From Bryopsis sp. KO-2023 (lineage: Eukaryota; Chlorophyta; Ulvophyceae; Bryopsidales; Bryopsidaceae), in NCBI GenBank assembly GCA_030272585.1, contig BSYQ01000008.1, positions 1,798,001 through 1,862,000 of the forward strand: a stretch of 64,000 nucleotides of DNA, in the 5' to 3' direction. The notes under the pieces are model-generated. The model was not told the DNA's origin, did not search any database, and worked only from the letters and a program-made list of their open reading frames with translations. Shown here one piece after another: positions 10,011-21,260 of the stretch (positions are counted from its first letter, which is position 1; each line of letters starts with the position of its first letter). A program made the position numbers and the translations under genes.

Positions 10011-13000
10011 CTACCTGATCCCAGCTCTCCTCTTATAATCAGCCAGGATCTCTGATGCATTCAATAAATTGTCTTGGGGTTCCCATGTTGCTTCACTAAG
10101 TGGATACCCCTTCCAGACTACTAAAAATCTTCTTTTCCTTCCTGAAAATTTATGTCTTACTACAGCCTCAACTTCAAATTCCTCTTCTCCCTCAGAATCT
10201 AATTCTGCTGGAGGTGCCATTACCTCCCTAGGAAACTTAGCACTTTCTTGAAGTTTTCTTAACTTTGATACATGAAATACAGGATGTAATTTCCATCCAT
10301 CTGGTAACACCAATCTATATGCCACAGATCCCACTGCAGCAGCAATAACAAAAGGCCCTATATACCTTCTTCTAATTTTCACTGGAATATGTTTCAAGAC
10401 TGATAAATTCAATGTCTTTGTGGAGAGCAACACCTTTTCTCCCACTTGAAACTGTACATCTTTTCTCCTTTTATTTGCTTGCTGCCTCATCTTCTCTTGG
10501 GCTGTTTTATATCTGTCTTTGGCATCATTGATGACTTCCTGCATATGAGATATCATCTCTTGTACTGACTCTGCTTCTGCTTGAGCTTTTCCAGCCAGTA
10601 GATCCCCTGGTAACTGGGGATGCACTCCATACATCAAGTAAAAGGGACTGTACCCTGTAGCAGTGTGTACAGCATTGTTGGCTGCAAATTCAGCCATCCC
10701 CAAGCCTTGCATCCATGTCTCTGGACGATCCTCAACATAGGGTCTGAGGAAATTCTCTAAGGTTCTGATACTGACTTCACTCTGTCCATCAGTTTGAGGA
10801 TGGAAGGCTGTGGACATCCTCACTTTAGTGCCCACACACTTCATTAACTCCTGCCAAAATTTGCTTGTAAATCTAGTGTCCCTATCACTGATTATCACAC
10901 TGGGAATCCCATGATTCCTAAAGATGTGATCAAAGAATATTCTTGCATACCCTGGTGCATCTATTGTTTTGCTGCAGGGTATGAACTTCACCATCTTAGT
11001 CAATCTATCAACAAATACTGCAATGGAATCAAATCCATCAACAGGGGGTAAATCAGTCACTAAATCAGTAGTGATCTGACTCCATTTCTTATCAGCTACT
11101 GGAATAGGTTGCAGCAATCCCTTCTGAGCCCTCAACTCAGGTTTCATTTGCTGGCAAACCTCACATGTCCTAACATATTCCTGGACATCCTTTTTCATAT
11201 CATTCCAGTAGTATTTCCTGGACATCAGTTCCAGAGTTCTCTCTATCCCCAGATGTCCAGAGATCTGATTATCATGTCCTTCAGTAAGGACTTTCATTCT
11301 CAGTTCCTGAGGAACCCATAATTTCATAAGTCCATCCTGAGTTTGATAAATCAACAACCCTGATTCATTGATTCCATATCCTGGAATTCTTTCCCCATCC
11401 AGTATTTGATTGTAGATGTCTTTGATTTCAACATCTGCCAGTGTTGCTTGCTCCCAGAGTGTAATCTCCTCCACACTAGGTTGTAAGGAGCTCACTACAT
11501 TCACTTGATTCTCTGCTGGTAGACTTCTTGATAGTGCATCAGCAACCAGATTCAGTTTCCCTTGGATGTACTGAATTTTTGGTTTGATGCTGAGGAAATG
11601 TCCTGCTCTCAGCCACCTGGCCTGAGGCCTTGACATCATCTTTTGATCCATAAAGTTTGTTAGTGGCTGGTGGTCTGTAAAGACTGTGACTTCTCCTGGG
11701 CAGCCTTCTAAGTAGTGCCTCCACTGCATCAAGCAGTAGGCTATTCCCAGGAGTTCCCTTTCATACACTGAGTAATTTTGTTCTGATTTTGATAATCTTC
11801 TACTGCAAAAGGCTATGGGCTGTAATCCAGAGCCATGATCCTGACAGAGAACTCCTCCAGTTGCTTCCCCAGATGCATCACTAATCACAGTGTAATCCTT
11901 TACTGGATTAGGATGGATCAGCACTGGTTTCCCCATCAATGCAGTTTTCAGTGTTTGGAAGGCTATTTCCTGAGCAGATCCCCACTCCCACATGACATCC
12001 TTCTTAGTTAAGTCATGCAGGGGGCCTGCTATCTTTGCAAAATCAGGAATAAATCTTCTATAGAAGGATACCATCCCCAGAAAACTCCTGACATCAGTAA
12101 CTGTTTTTAAGGGCTTCCAATCCCTGATTGCCTTAACCTTCACATCCATTGCTGAGATCCCTTTTTCACTCAACCAAAATCCACAGAAATCTGTTTCCCT
12201 CACACAGATTTCACTTTTAGTGGCCTTTGCAAATAGACTATACTTCTGTAGCCTGGCTAAGACTGCTGCCAGATGCTCTACATGCTCAGAGGTGCTCTTA
12301 GAATAGATTAAGAGATCATCAATGAAGATCAGCACAAAGATATCCAGCATATCCTTGAAGATATCATTAACCATGTTCATGTATTGTGCTGGAGCATTAG
12401 TAAGTCCAAAGGAGAGTACTTTGAACTGGTAGTGTCCAAATCTGCTCCTGAAGGCAGTCTTAGGCCTGTCCTCTTCCCTTAGAGGCATCTGCCAGTAGCC
12501 TGATCTCAAGTCTATCTTTGTGAAGTATTTTGCCCCATGCACCCTGTCAATCATCTCCTCTGGTAAGGGCAGAGGGTATCTGTTTTTAATTGTTTTTTTA
12601 TTCAGCCATCTGTAATCTAAGCACATTCTGAGCCCTCCATCTTTCTTAGGGACAAACAGAATAGGTGCCCCAAATGGTGATTGTGATGGTTCAATGAAAT
12701 CCATCTCCAAAAGGTAATCTAACTGTCTTTTAACCTCATCTAACTCAAGAGGAGACAGTTTATACAGTGGCCTGTACATGGGTTCAGTACCCTCCTCCAG
12801 ATCAATCCTGAATTCATGACCTAGCCTGGTAGGAGGTACACCTTTAGGCAAATCTTTTGCAAACACTTTTCTGTACTGAGTCAGTACTTCCTTAATCCTG
12901 GGATCCATATCCTCCTGCAGGATTTTCTGTAGATCATCCCCTTCCCTTTGTTCTGGGATTGTTTCTACTCCAGTCTTTGATTCATCCTCTGGCCTAATCA

Positions 13001-13490
13001 CCACCATGATGATGTGTTTGATTTCCCCTTTTTCTATCTGTCTTTTGATTCTGCCACTAGAACAAAAGGAAAGTTCTGTAGCTCCAGTGGGCTTGAGATG
13101 ATATTCAGGCATCACTGAGAGTGGTAATTTTACACTCTTTCTGCCCTTGTTTACTGTGATTATTCCTGACTTAAAATCCACTTTGGGATTGTAGTGTATA
13201 AGCCAGGGCAATCCCAGCAGGATTGGGTGATTACTGTCTGGGAAGACATCAGCATCAAATGAGAGCTGGATCTTTCCACAGACAAAAGGGATGCCAAAAC
13301 ATCTCCCCACTGATTTCCTTTCTGTACCATCTAGAAACTTAACAGGAGTTTCTTGTGGTTTGTATTGCAGTCCCAGTTCCTTGACTGCATCCATGCTAAT
13401 ATAATTAGCAGTGGATCCTGTATCAATGTATGCTGTAGCTTTCTTTGCACCAATAAATCCTGCCAGTTCATATCCTCTATATGCTGCTGT
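10011..13490 (-). pseudogene. Outer family-1 pol, 3' part (protease to chromodomain), cut off from gag
   Basis: Starts in the ACAGC duplication beside the inner LTR, so the frame reads from LTR sequence straight into pol; a Met at 13712 lies inside the LTR and is not a real start. The retained protein is otherwise complete: aspartic protease with DTGS, reverse transcriptase with FIDD, RNase H (SDAS), integrase with an HHCC zinc finger and a D-D-E core (TDLV, SDRDTRF, DGQSE), and a C-terminal chromodomain (FLVVWKGYPLSEATWEP). It is nearly identical to the inner pol. Gag and the first ~70 pol codons lie 7.8 kb away beyond the inner element, so no normal Gag-Pol can be made. Confidence 0.9.
13486..13490. 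repeat. Target-site duplication of the inner element (GCTGT, minus-strand ACAGC)
   Basis: The same five bases occur at 21261-21265. They duplicate a site in the outer element's pol, just upstream of the protease domain. Confidence 0.92.
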
Positions 13491-14012
13491 TGTTACGCGA
13501 GGCGCTCCGTACGCCGACGCACTTCCGTGTAAAGAGTGAGAGAGGGTGGCGGCTGAGTTCCACAGGGTCACACAAAATCGAATCGAGTCGCACACGGGGT
13601 CCACAGTTGCACTCACAGAATTACTGACAAGCAAGGTTACATCCAGCGTCCCATTCTTTTTAACTCCCGTTCGACTTTCCCGAGGGTGACTAACCACCCG
13701 TAACACTCCCACTACCCTGACTCACAGCCGCCAGTTCTACTCCTGACTCACTCACACACTCACACACAAGCCCAGACTAAAGCACGTTCCCACTCAGATT
13801 CAAACCCGAGACCTCCACCTCGCGAGTCTCACTTTAGTTGATCGAACCACTGTCTTGACCAGGTGCTCTTGCGGTGGTTTCCTCGCTGTAGTTCAGTAGT
13901 ATCTCCTCAGGGGAATGCTGTCATCTACCGGGGATGCATCTGACGCTTCACAGACGTCAGATGCATGACGCCTTTGACGTCTGACGTCCCTGGACGTCAG
14001 CAGCTGGTATCA
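13491..14012 (-). repeat. LTR, inner family-1 element, 3' copy
   Basis: TGTTACGCG...GGTATCA. It shares with 20739-21260 bases that differ from the outer LTRs (CATTCTTTTTAACTCC, CTACTCCTGAC, GTTCAGTAG). Confidence 0.95.
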
Positions 14013-14268
14013 ATTGCCTCCCCCCTGGGGGCAGTTGGTGCCCTCACCAAGTATCCATCAAATGCATCCTTCTGATTCTGTAAAAGTAACTCTGAACTAG
14101 GGTGATGCAAATCCCAAGCTCCCTGCACTTCTGAAAGGATAATTAGATCCCCATAAAATCCTTAACCCACAGAAGTTCAGAAAACACTTCACTGCCCTTA
14201 TGCAACCCATCCCCTAGTCACTGGGATTCCTGATCCTTCAGCCACAGAATCAAAAGTGCATCTAACTT

Positions 14269-17200
14269 CTACCTGATCCCAGCTCTCCTCTTATAATCAG
14301 CCAGGATCTCTGATGCATTCAATAAATTGTCTTGGGGTTCCCATGTTGCTTCACTAAGTGGATACCCCTTCCAGACTACTAAAAATCTTCTTTTCCTTCC
14401 TGAAAATTTATGTCTTACTACAGCCTCAACTTCAAATTCCTCTTCTCCCTCAGAATCTAATTCTGCTGGAGGTGCCATTACCTCCCTAGGAAACTTAGCA
14501 CTTTCTTGAAGTTTTCTTAACTTTGATACATGAAATACAGGATGTAATTTCCATCCATCTGGTAACACCAATCTATATGCCACAGATCCCACTGCAGCAG
14601 CAATAACAAAAGGCCCTATATACCTTCTTCTAATTTTCACTGGAATATGTTTCAAGACTGATAAATTCAATGTCTTTGTGGAGAGCAACACCTTTTCTCC
14701 CACTTGAAACTGTACATCTTTTCTCCTTTTATTTGCTTGCTGCCTCATCTTCTCTTGGGCTGTTTTATATCTGTCTTTGGCATCATTGATGACTTCCTGC
14801 ATATGAGATATCATCTCTTGTACTGACTCTGCTTCTGCTTGAGCTTTTCCAGCCAGTAGATCCCCTGGTAACTGGGGATGCACTCCATACATCAAGTAAA
14901 AGGGACTGTACCCTGTAGCAGTGTGTACAGCATTGTTGGCTGCAAATTCAGCCATCCCCAAGCCTTGCATCCATGTCTCTGGACGATCCTCAACATAGGG
15001 TCTGAGGAAATTCTCTAAGGTTCTGATACTGACTTCACTCTGTCCATCAGTTTGAGGATGGAAGGCTGTGGACATCCTCACTTTAGTGCCCACACACTTC
15101 ATTAACTCCTGCCAAAATTTGCTTGTAAATCTAGTGTCCCTATCACTGATTATCACACTGGGAATCCCATGATTCCTAAAGATGTGATCAAAGAATATTC
15201 TTGCATACCCTGGTGCATCTATTGTTTTGCTGCAGGGTATGAACTTCACCATCTTAGTCAATCTATCAACAAATACTGCAATGGAATCAAATCCATCAAC
15301 AGGGGGTAAATCAGTCACTAAATCAGTAGTGATCTGACTCCATTTCTTATCAGCTACTGGAATAGGTTGCAGCAATCCCTTCTGAGCCCTCAACTCAGGT
15401 TTCATTTGCTGGCAAACCTCACATGTCCTAACATATTCCTGGACATCCTTTTTCATATCATTCCAGTAGTATTTCCTGGACATCAGTTCCAGAGTTCTTT
15501 CTATCCCCAGATGTCCAGAGATCTGATTATCATGTCCTTCAGTAAGGACTTTCATTCTCAGTTCCTGAGGAACCCATAATTTCATAAGTCCATCCTGAGT
15601 TTGATAAATCAACAACCCTGATTCATTGATTCCATATCCTGGAATTCTTTCCCCATCCAGTATTTGATTGTAGATGTCTTTGATTTCAACATCTGCCAGT
15701 GTTGCTTGCTCCCAGAGTGTAATCTCCTCCACACTAGGTTGTAAGGAGCTCACTACATTCACTTGATTCTCTGCTGGTAGACTTCTTGATAGTGCATCAG
15801 CAACCAGATTCAGTTTCCCTTGGATGTACTGAATTTTTGGTTTGATGCTGAGGAAATGTCCTGCTCTCAGCCACCTGGCCTGAGGCCTTGACATCATCTT
15901 TTGATCCATAAAGTTTGTTAGTGGCTGGTGGTCTGTAAAGACTGTGACTTCTCCTGGGCAGCCTTCTAAGTAGTGCCTCCACTGCATCAAGCAGTAGGCT
16001 ATTCCCAGGAGTTCCCTTTCATACACTGAGTAATTTTGTTCTGATTTTGATAATCTTCTACTGCAAAAGGCTATGGGCTGTAATCCAGAGCCATGATCCT
16101 GACAGAGAACTCCTCCAGTTGCTTCCCCAGATGCATCACTAATCACAGTGTAATCCTTTACTGGATTAGGATGGATCAGCACTGGTTTCCCCATCAATGC
16201 AGTTTTCAGTGTTTGGAAGGCTATTTCCTGAGCAGATCCCCACTCCCACATGACATCCTTCTTAGTTAAGTCATGCAGGGGGCCTGCTATCTTTGCAAAA
16301 TCAGGAATAAATCTTCTATAGAAGGATACCATCCCCAGAAAACTCCTGACATCAGTAACTGTTTTTAAGGGCTTCCAATCCCTGATTGCCTTAACCTTCA
16401 CATCCATTGCTGAGATCCCTTTTTCACTCAACCAAAATCCACAGAAATCTGTTTCCCTCACACAGATTTCACTTTTAGTGGCCTTTGCAAATAGACTATA
16501 CTTCTGTAGCCTGGCTAAGACTGCTGCTAGATGCTCTACATGCTCAGAGATGCTCTTAGAATAGATTAAGAGATCATCAATGAAGATCAGCACAAAGATA
16601 TCCAGCATATCCTTGAAGATATCATTAACCATGTTCATGTATTGTGCTGGAGCATTAGTAAGTCCAAAGGAGAGTACTTTGAACTGGTAGTGTCCAAATC
16701 TGCTCCTGAAGGCAGTCTTAGGCCTGTCCTCTTCCCTTAGAGGCATCTGCCAGTAGCCTGATCTCAAGTCTATCTTTGTGAAGTATTTTGCCCCATGCAC
16801 CCTGTCAATCATCTCCTCTGGTAAGGGCAGAGGGTATCTGTTTTTAATTGTTTTTTTATTCAGCCATCTGTAATCCAGGCACATTCTGAGCCCTCCATCT
16901 TTCTTAGGGACAAACAGAATAGGTGCCCCAAATGGTGATTGTGATGGTTCAATAAAATCCATCTCCAAAAGGTAATCTAACTGTCTTTTAACCTCATCTA
17001 ACTCAAGAGGAGACAGTTTATACAGTGGCCTGTACATGGGTTCAGTACCCTCCTCCAGATCAATCCTGAATTCATGACCCAGCCTGGTAGGAGGTACACC
17101 TTTAGGCAAATCTTTTGCAAATACTTTTCTGTACTGAGTCAGTACTTCCTTAATCCTGGGATACATATCCTCCTGCAGGATTTTCTGTAGATCATCCCCT

Positions 17201-18060
17201 TCCCTTTGTTCTGGGATTGTTTCTACTCCTGTCTTTGATTCATCCTCTGGCCTAATCACCACCATGATGATGTGTTTGATTTCCCCTTTTTCTATCTGTC
17301 TTTTAATTCTGCCACTAGAACAAAAGGAAAGTTCTGTAGCTCCAGTGGGCTTGAGATGATATTCAGGCATCACTGAGAGTGGTAATTTTACACTCTTTCT
17401 GCCCTTGTTTACTGTGATTATTCCTGACTTAAAATCCACTTTGGGATTGTAGTGTATGAGCCAGGGCAATCCCAGCAGGATTGGGTGATTACTGTCTGGA
17501 AAGACATCAGCATCAAATGAGAGCTGGATCTTTCCACAGACAAAAGGGATGCCAAAACATCTCCCCACTGATTTCCTTTCTGTACCATCTAGAAACTTAA
17601 CAGGAGTTTCTTGTGGTTTGTATTGCAGTCCCAGTTCCTTGACTGCATCCATGCTAATATAATTAGCAGTGGATCCTGTATCAATGTATGCTGTAGCTTT
17701 CTTTGCACCAATAAATCCTGCCAGTTCATATCCTCTATATGCTGCTGTAGCCTGAGCTACTGCAGTCTGAACTGGTTCCTTTCCCTCAACATTTCCTTCC
17801 ACTCTAGTGGGTAAACTCACAGTGGCCTCTGTTTGTTTATCCACTCTCTTTTGAGACTGCTTTTTCTTTTGAATTAACACTCCTGGAGTGACCCCATCCA
17901 GTGTGTTTGCTTCCTGTTCTGTTGCAATAGGGGCTGCAACCACAGGTGTCTCTTGAACACCATCATTTAGTGAGGCTGGTGTTTTTGTAGTGGGTTCTTT
18001 AATTTCAATATCTTCTGGAGGCTTAGCTGACCCAACACTAGCCTCCTCTTTTAGTTTCCC
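14269..18060 (-). CDS. pol: Inner family-1 pol polyprotein (protease, RT, RNase H, integrase, chromodomain)
   Basis: Expressed as Gag-Pol by a -1 shift at 18060-18054; the first Met is at 17943 (1,224 aa from there). Domains counted from that Met: a linker, then an aspartic protease with DTGS at 88-91, reverse transcriptase with FIDD near 456, RNase H with SDAS, integrase with an N-terminal HHCC finger (GHLGIERT, CEVCQQMK) and D-D-E residues, then a chromodomain in the last ~55 residues. The polyprotein matures virus-like particles, copies the RNA and integrates the cDNA; chromodomains of this type bind methylated histone tails and steer integration to heterochromatin. The RT motif is FIDD rather than the common YLDD or YIDD. 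No breaks seen. There is no ORF between pol and the 3' LTR, unlike families 2 and 3. Confidence 0.95.
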   Translation of the reverse strand, partial: GKLKEEASVGSAKPPEDIEIKEPTTKTPASLNDGVQETPVVAAPIATEQEANTLDGVTPGVLIQKKKQSQKRVDKQTEATVSLPTRVEGNVEGKEPVQTAVAQATAAYRGYELAGFIGAKKATAYIDTGSTANYISMDAVKELGLQYKPQETPVKFLDGTERKSVGRCFGIPFVCGKIQLSFDADVFPDSNHPILLGLPWLIHYNPKVDFKSGIITVNKGRKSVKLPLSVMPEYHLKPTGATELSFCSSGRIKRQIEKGEIKHIIMVVIRPEDESKTGVETIPEQREGDDLQKILQEDMYPRIKEVLTQYRKVFAKDLPKGVPPTRLGHEFRIDLEEGTEPMYRPLYKLSPLELDEVKRQLDYLLEMDFIEPSQSPFGAPILFVPKKDGGLRMCLDYRWLNKKTIKNRYPLPLPEEMIDRVHGAKYFTKIDLRSGYWQMPLREEDRPKTAFRSRFGHYQFKVLSFGLTNAPAQYMNMVNDIFKDMLDIFVLIFIDDLLIYSKSISEHVEHLAAVLARLQKYSLFAKATKSEICVRETDFCGFWLSEKGISAMDVKVKAIRDWKPLKTVTDVRSFLGMVSFYRRFIPDFAKIAGPLHDLTKKDVMWEWGSAQEIAFQTLKTALMGKPVLIHPNPVKDYTVISDASGEATGGVLCQDHGSGLQPIAFCSRRLSKSEQNYSVYERELLGIAYCLMQWRHYLEGCPGEVTVFTDHQPLTNFMDQKMMSRPQARWLRAGHFLSIKPKIQYIQGKLNLVADALSRSLPAENQVNVVSSLQPSVEEITLWEQATLADVEIKDIYNQILDGERIPGYGINESGLLIYQTQDGLMKLWVPQELRMKVLTEGHDNQISGHLGIERTLELMSRKYYWNDMKKDVQEYVRTCEVCQQMKPELRAQKGLLQPIPVADKKWSQITTDLVTDLPPVDGFDSIAVFVDRLTKMVKFIPCSKTIDAPGYARIFFDHIFRNHGIPSVIISDRDTRFTSKFWQELMKCVGTKVRMSTAFHPQTDGQSEVSIRTLENFLRPYVEDRPETWMQGLGMAEFAANNAVHTATGYSPFYLMYGVHPQLPGDLLAGKAQAEAESVQEMISHMQEVINDAKDRYKTAQEKMRQQANKRRKDVQFQVGEKVLLSTKTLNLSVLKHIPVKIRRRYIGPFVIAAAVGSVAYRLVLPDGWKLHPVFHVSKLRKLQESAKFPREVMAPPAELDSEGEEEFEVEAVVRHKFSGRKRRFLVVWKGYPLSEATWEPQDNLLNASEILADYKRRAGIR

Positions 18061-20324
18061 TTCTTCAGGGCTTTCTGAGCTTGGGACAGTTTAGGACACT
18101 GTCTCACCCCATGCTCTGTGCTTCCACATAGAAAACACTTAAAGGATCCTCCCCTTGAGGGTCTAGATCCCATCTGACCTCTCTGCTGCACAGCTTTAAC
18201 TGAGTTTGCTGCAAGAGATAGTTGTGGTGTTGCAGCAGCTATCACTGCTGACATCTGTGTATTCCTTTGTCCAAATCTTCCCCTCCCTCTACCTCTGCCT
18301 CTAAAGCTGCTAGTAGTGCCACCTCTACTGCCTATAGTTGCAGAGAGTCTTTGAACTGTGAGGATGGCCTTATCCAGATCCCCATCACACAGGGTCATAA
18401 CCTGTGCTTGCATATTTCTATCTGAGAGCCCATCCACAAAAGCTGCATATCTTTCTTCTTGAGGTAGGTTGGGGAGTCTAAACATCAGCTTTCTGAAGAG
18501 CCTGATGTAGCCTAAGGCAGTTCCAGTCTGCCTTAGAGTTCTTAACTGTTTTCTGGCAGTCTCTATTAGGGAGACTGGCTCAAAAACATTCCTTAGTTCT
18601 TGAGTGAACTCTTGCCAGCTAGCATACTCTGCTTTTTCCTGATTCATGATCTGTATATCCATCAGGTTTAACCAGCTAAGTGCATCTCCCTGGAGATGTG
18701 ACTGAAAACAGGATAACCAGTCTCTCTCTAAGATGTGTTGATTCTGCAACCATCTCTTCATTCCTAGTATCCATTCTGTTGCAGACATCCTTTCATCTCC
18801 TGTGAATTTCTCTGGGGGAGTGAGCTTAATCTGTTTGCTGTAAGGTCTCTCAGGACCTTGTCCTGAACCTCCTGATGTGCCACTAGGATCTCTATCAGGT
18901 GGTCCTCCTCCTGGGGGTCCTCCATCACCACCTCCACCACCACCTCCACCATTTCCTGGCCCTGGAAATCCAGATCCAGATGCTCTAGGCATGTTTGGCC
19001 TGTCTGGTCCATTTGGGCCATTTGATCCATTTGGATCCCCTGGATTTCCTCCAGGTGCACCACCACTAGGTGCTCTTTGACTTGTTAATTGCTCAAAGGG
19101 GTTTGGTGGTCTAATTCCCATGCCTGATGGTGCTGGGGTAGTGCCCACTGTAAATGTAGCTGGTGGAACTACAGTGGCTGGTAACATGGACAATGTGGGT
19201 ATTGATGATCCCATTGGAAGTGATTGTCCTGTGGTTAGGTCTATAAGACCCAAAGAAGAAGGTCCTGGGGGTAATGGAACTGCTGGAGTGGGTGGTAGTA
19301 ACCCCACAGTTGCAGGTGCTCCATTAGTAACTGGTGGTAGCACCAGCTCTGCTGCTGAAGTAGGTTGAATTTCCTGTTCTTCTTGTCCCTCTGTACTCAG
19401 TCCTTCTGTGACTGTTTGCATCATATACACTGGGACTTCCAGTGGTTGTGTAGGCACAACTGATGCCTGTACATACTCCTTCAGCATTCTATCCATTGTG
19501 TGCTTAAGAGATAGCTCTTCTTTCTGTCTAGCTTCTCTTTCTCTTTCCACTAGTACAAGGGCTGTTTGTTCCTCTTTTTGGACTTGTCCTTTCACTGCTT
19601 GCAATTCAGAATACAAATCTTGCATTTGTTTCTGATAAGTTTGCTGGAACATTCCTTGTTCCTGATGCATTTGTTCTTCCTTCTGCACTTGTCCCTTAAT
19701 TGTCTGCAGTTCGGAAAACAAGTCTTGCATCTGCTTATTCTGTACAGTCTGATGAGATTGCTGGAACAGCCCCTGTTCCTGTTGCATCTGATCTTTCAGA
19801 TATGCAATACTCTGTGCATGAGATTTTCCTGTTTCCAGGATTTCTTCTCTCAACTGTGCATAATGTGTACTCAGTTGCTCTTGCACATCAGTCACAAATG
19901 ACTGCTTCATTGACTGTAGATGGTCTGTAAGCTGTGCTAGCTTTTCTGTCGTCGACTCGACATTCTGTCGCAGAACGACCTGGAGGTCGTTGACTTCAGT
20001 TTCGACCCTTTGCTGACTTTCTTGAGTTCGATGAACGAACTCACGGAGACCTTGAATATTTTGCTCCGTCTTTTGGTCGACAGCCACTATGGCTTTTTCC
20101 ATGTCTGTATGAACAGTTTGGAAGGAACTTTTCAAGTCCGTTGCTACTGTTTCGCGCCAGACTGCAAGCTGAGCTTGCAGCTGACCTCCTCCTTCAGAAC
20201 CAGACTCCGTCCGGTTTATCTGAATGTTCTGCGTGTTGTGAACAACCTGCATAGCAGAATCGTCCATAGTGGAGTCTTCAAAAGCCACCATCTGGCTTCC
20301 TGATCCACTTGGTATTAACGCCAT
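18051..20324 (-). CDS. gag: Inner family-1 Gag with N-terminal coiled coil and Gly/Pro linker
   Basis: 757 aa, ATG at 20324. Residues ~60-290 are Q/E-rich heptad sequence with internal near-repeats (QKEEQMHQEQGMFQQ). Then comes a Pro/Gly-rich region with an eight-Gly run (~440-490), a capsid-like helical domain (PPEKFTGDERMSATEWILGM onward, ~500-640), an RG-rich basic stretch ([13 protein letters not shown]) and one canonical CCHC zinc knuckle (CFLCGSTEHGVRQC). It is the structural protein that packages element RNA in cytoplasmic particles. It is longer than many Ty3 gags because of the N-terminal coiled coil. It ends GGA-AAC-TAA, overlapping a perfect slippery heptamer. Confidence 0.92.
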   Translation of the reverse strand: MALIPSGSGSQMVAFEDSTMDDSAMQVVHNTQNIQINRTESGSEGGGQLQAQLAVWRETVATDLKSSFQTVHTDMEKAIVAVDQKTEQNIQGLREFVHRTQESQQRVETEVNDLQVVLRQNVESTTEKLAQLTDHLQSMKQSFVTDVQEQLSTHYAQLREEILETGKSHAQSIAYLKDQMQQEQGLFQQSHQTVQNKQMQDLFSELQTIKGQVQKEEQMHQEQGMFQQTYQKQMQDLYSELQAVKGQVQKEEQTALVLVEREREARQKEELSLKHTMDRMLKEYVQASVVPTQPLEVPVYMMQTVTEGLSTEGQEEQEIQPTSAAELVLPPVTNGAPATVGLLPPTPAVPLPPGPSSLGLIDLTTGQSLPMGSSIPTLSMLPATVVPPATFTVGTTPAPSGMGIRPPNPFEQLTSQRAPSGGAPGGNPGDPNGSNGPNGPDRPNMPRASGSGFPGPGNGGGGGGGGDGGPPGGGPPDRDPSGTSGGSGQGPERPYSKQIKLTPPEKFTGDERMSATEWILGMKRWLQNQHILERDWLSCFQSHLQGDALSWLNLMDIQIMNQEKAEYASWQEFTQELRNVFEPVSLIETARKQLRTLRQTGTALGYIRLFRKLMFRLPNLPQEERYAAFVDGLSDRNMQAQVMTLCDGDLDKAILTVQRLSATIGSRGGTTSSFRGRGRGRGRFGQRNTQMSAVIAAATPQLSLAANSVKAVQQRGQMGSRPSRGGSFKCFLCGSTEHGVRQCPKLSQAQKALKKGN
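18054..18060 (-). promoter_or_regulatory. Programmed -1 frameshift site GGGAAAC (inner copy)
   Basis: On the minus strand the gag frame reads AAG GGA AAC TAA. The heptamer G-GGA-AAC is a perfect X-XXY-YYZ slip sequence directly before the gag stop, and slipping back one base enters the pol frame (GGG AAA CTA AAA). The outer copy has the same site at 21571-21577. Confidence 0.8.
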
Positions 20325-20722
20325 ACTGTGTGCCTCTGACTTTCAGTTGACTTTCCGACAGTTACTGTCAACAGTAGCCTGTTGACTTTTCCCTCACTGC
20401 CTTTACGTCCAAACGTTTAACGACAAACTCCCAGCGACTAAGCTACCAGTTTTGTGACCTCCCCGCCACACAACGACAGTTACAGGATAACCTTTTTCCT
20501 GTCGTCTGTTTCTGGGTACCACACAAACTGCTGTCGGACACCCTCTTTTTCGTGCGAACCTTTTCGCGGGTGTGTTTGTTTTTCCGACAGAACTAGTAAA
20601 AGTCCCCTCAGTGTATAACTAGCGACCAGGCGTATAACCGTCCGCCGATATACCTTGCACGTCGGTGGCTTAGTGCACTAACGCTTCCTGAGTTGACTTT
20701 CGCCGCCAGAGTTCGAGTCCGA

Positions 20723-20734
20723 GCTCCGAAACCA
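20723..20734 (-). promoter_or_regulatory. Primer-binding site, inner family-1 element
   Basis: Minus-strand TGGTTTCGGAGC, four T after the 5' LTR. It implies a tRNA primer ending GCTCCGAAACCA. The next ~14 bases (TCGGACTCGAACTC) also resemble a tRNA T-arm complement, so pairing may extend beyond 12 nt. Confidence 0.8.
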
Positions 20735-20738
20735 AAAA

Positions 20739-21260
20739 TGTTACGCGAGGCGCTCCGTACGCCGACGCACTTCCGTGTAAAGAGTGAGAGAGGGTGGCGG
20801 CTGAGTTCCACAGGGTCACACAAAATCGAATCGAGTCGCACACGGGGTCCACAGTTGCACTCACAGAATTACTGACAAGCAAGGTTACATCCAGCGTCCC
20901 ATTCTTTTTAACTCCCGTTCGACTTTCCCGAGGGTGACTAACCACCCGTAACACTCCCACTACCCTGACTCACAGCCGCCAGTTCTACTCCTGACTCACT
21001 CACACACTCACACACAAGCCCAGACTAAAGCACGTTCCCACTCAGATTCAAACCCGAGACCTCCACCTCGCGAGTCTCACTTTAGTTGATCGAACCACTG
21101 TCTTGACCAGGTGCTCTTGCGGTGGTTTCCTCGCTGTAGTTCAGTAGTATCTCCTCAGGGGAATGCTGTCATCTACCGGGGATGCATCTGACGCTTCACA
21201 GACGTCAGATGCATGACGCCTTTGACGTCTGACGTCCCTGGACGTCAGCAGCTGGTATCA
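20739..21260 (-). repeat. LTR, inner family-1 element, 5' copy
   Basis: 522 bp, apparently identical to 13491-14012. Near its U3 end (plus-strand 21186-21248) lie four to five ACGTC/TGACG cores. Confidence 0.95.

Larger units (their letters stand above)
13491..21260 (-). mobile_element. Inner Ty3/gypsy chromovirus (family 1), apparently intact
   Basis: 7,770-bp minus-strand element with 522-bp LTRs at 20739-21260 (5') and 13491-14012 (3') that look identical when read side by side. It has a PBS, an uninterrupted gag, a -1 frameshift site and an uninterrupted pol. Identical LTRs and open frames mean a recent insertion that may still be competent. It lies in the same orientation as the host copy, inside that copy's pol. 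Confidence 0.93.

Noticed and set aside
13491..13712. Met at 13712 as the start of the outer pol protein
   Set aside because: These codons lie in the inner element's LTR and are open by chance; real pol begins after the LTR at 13490.
18877..19635. Plus-strand ORFs opposite family-1 gag (also 22394-23418)
   Set aside because: They mirror gag composition (Pro-rich opposite Gly-rich) and recur only because gag recurs; shadows.
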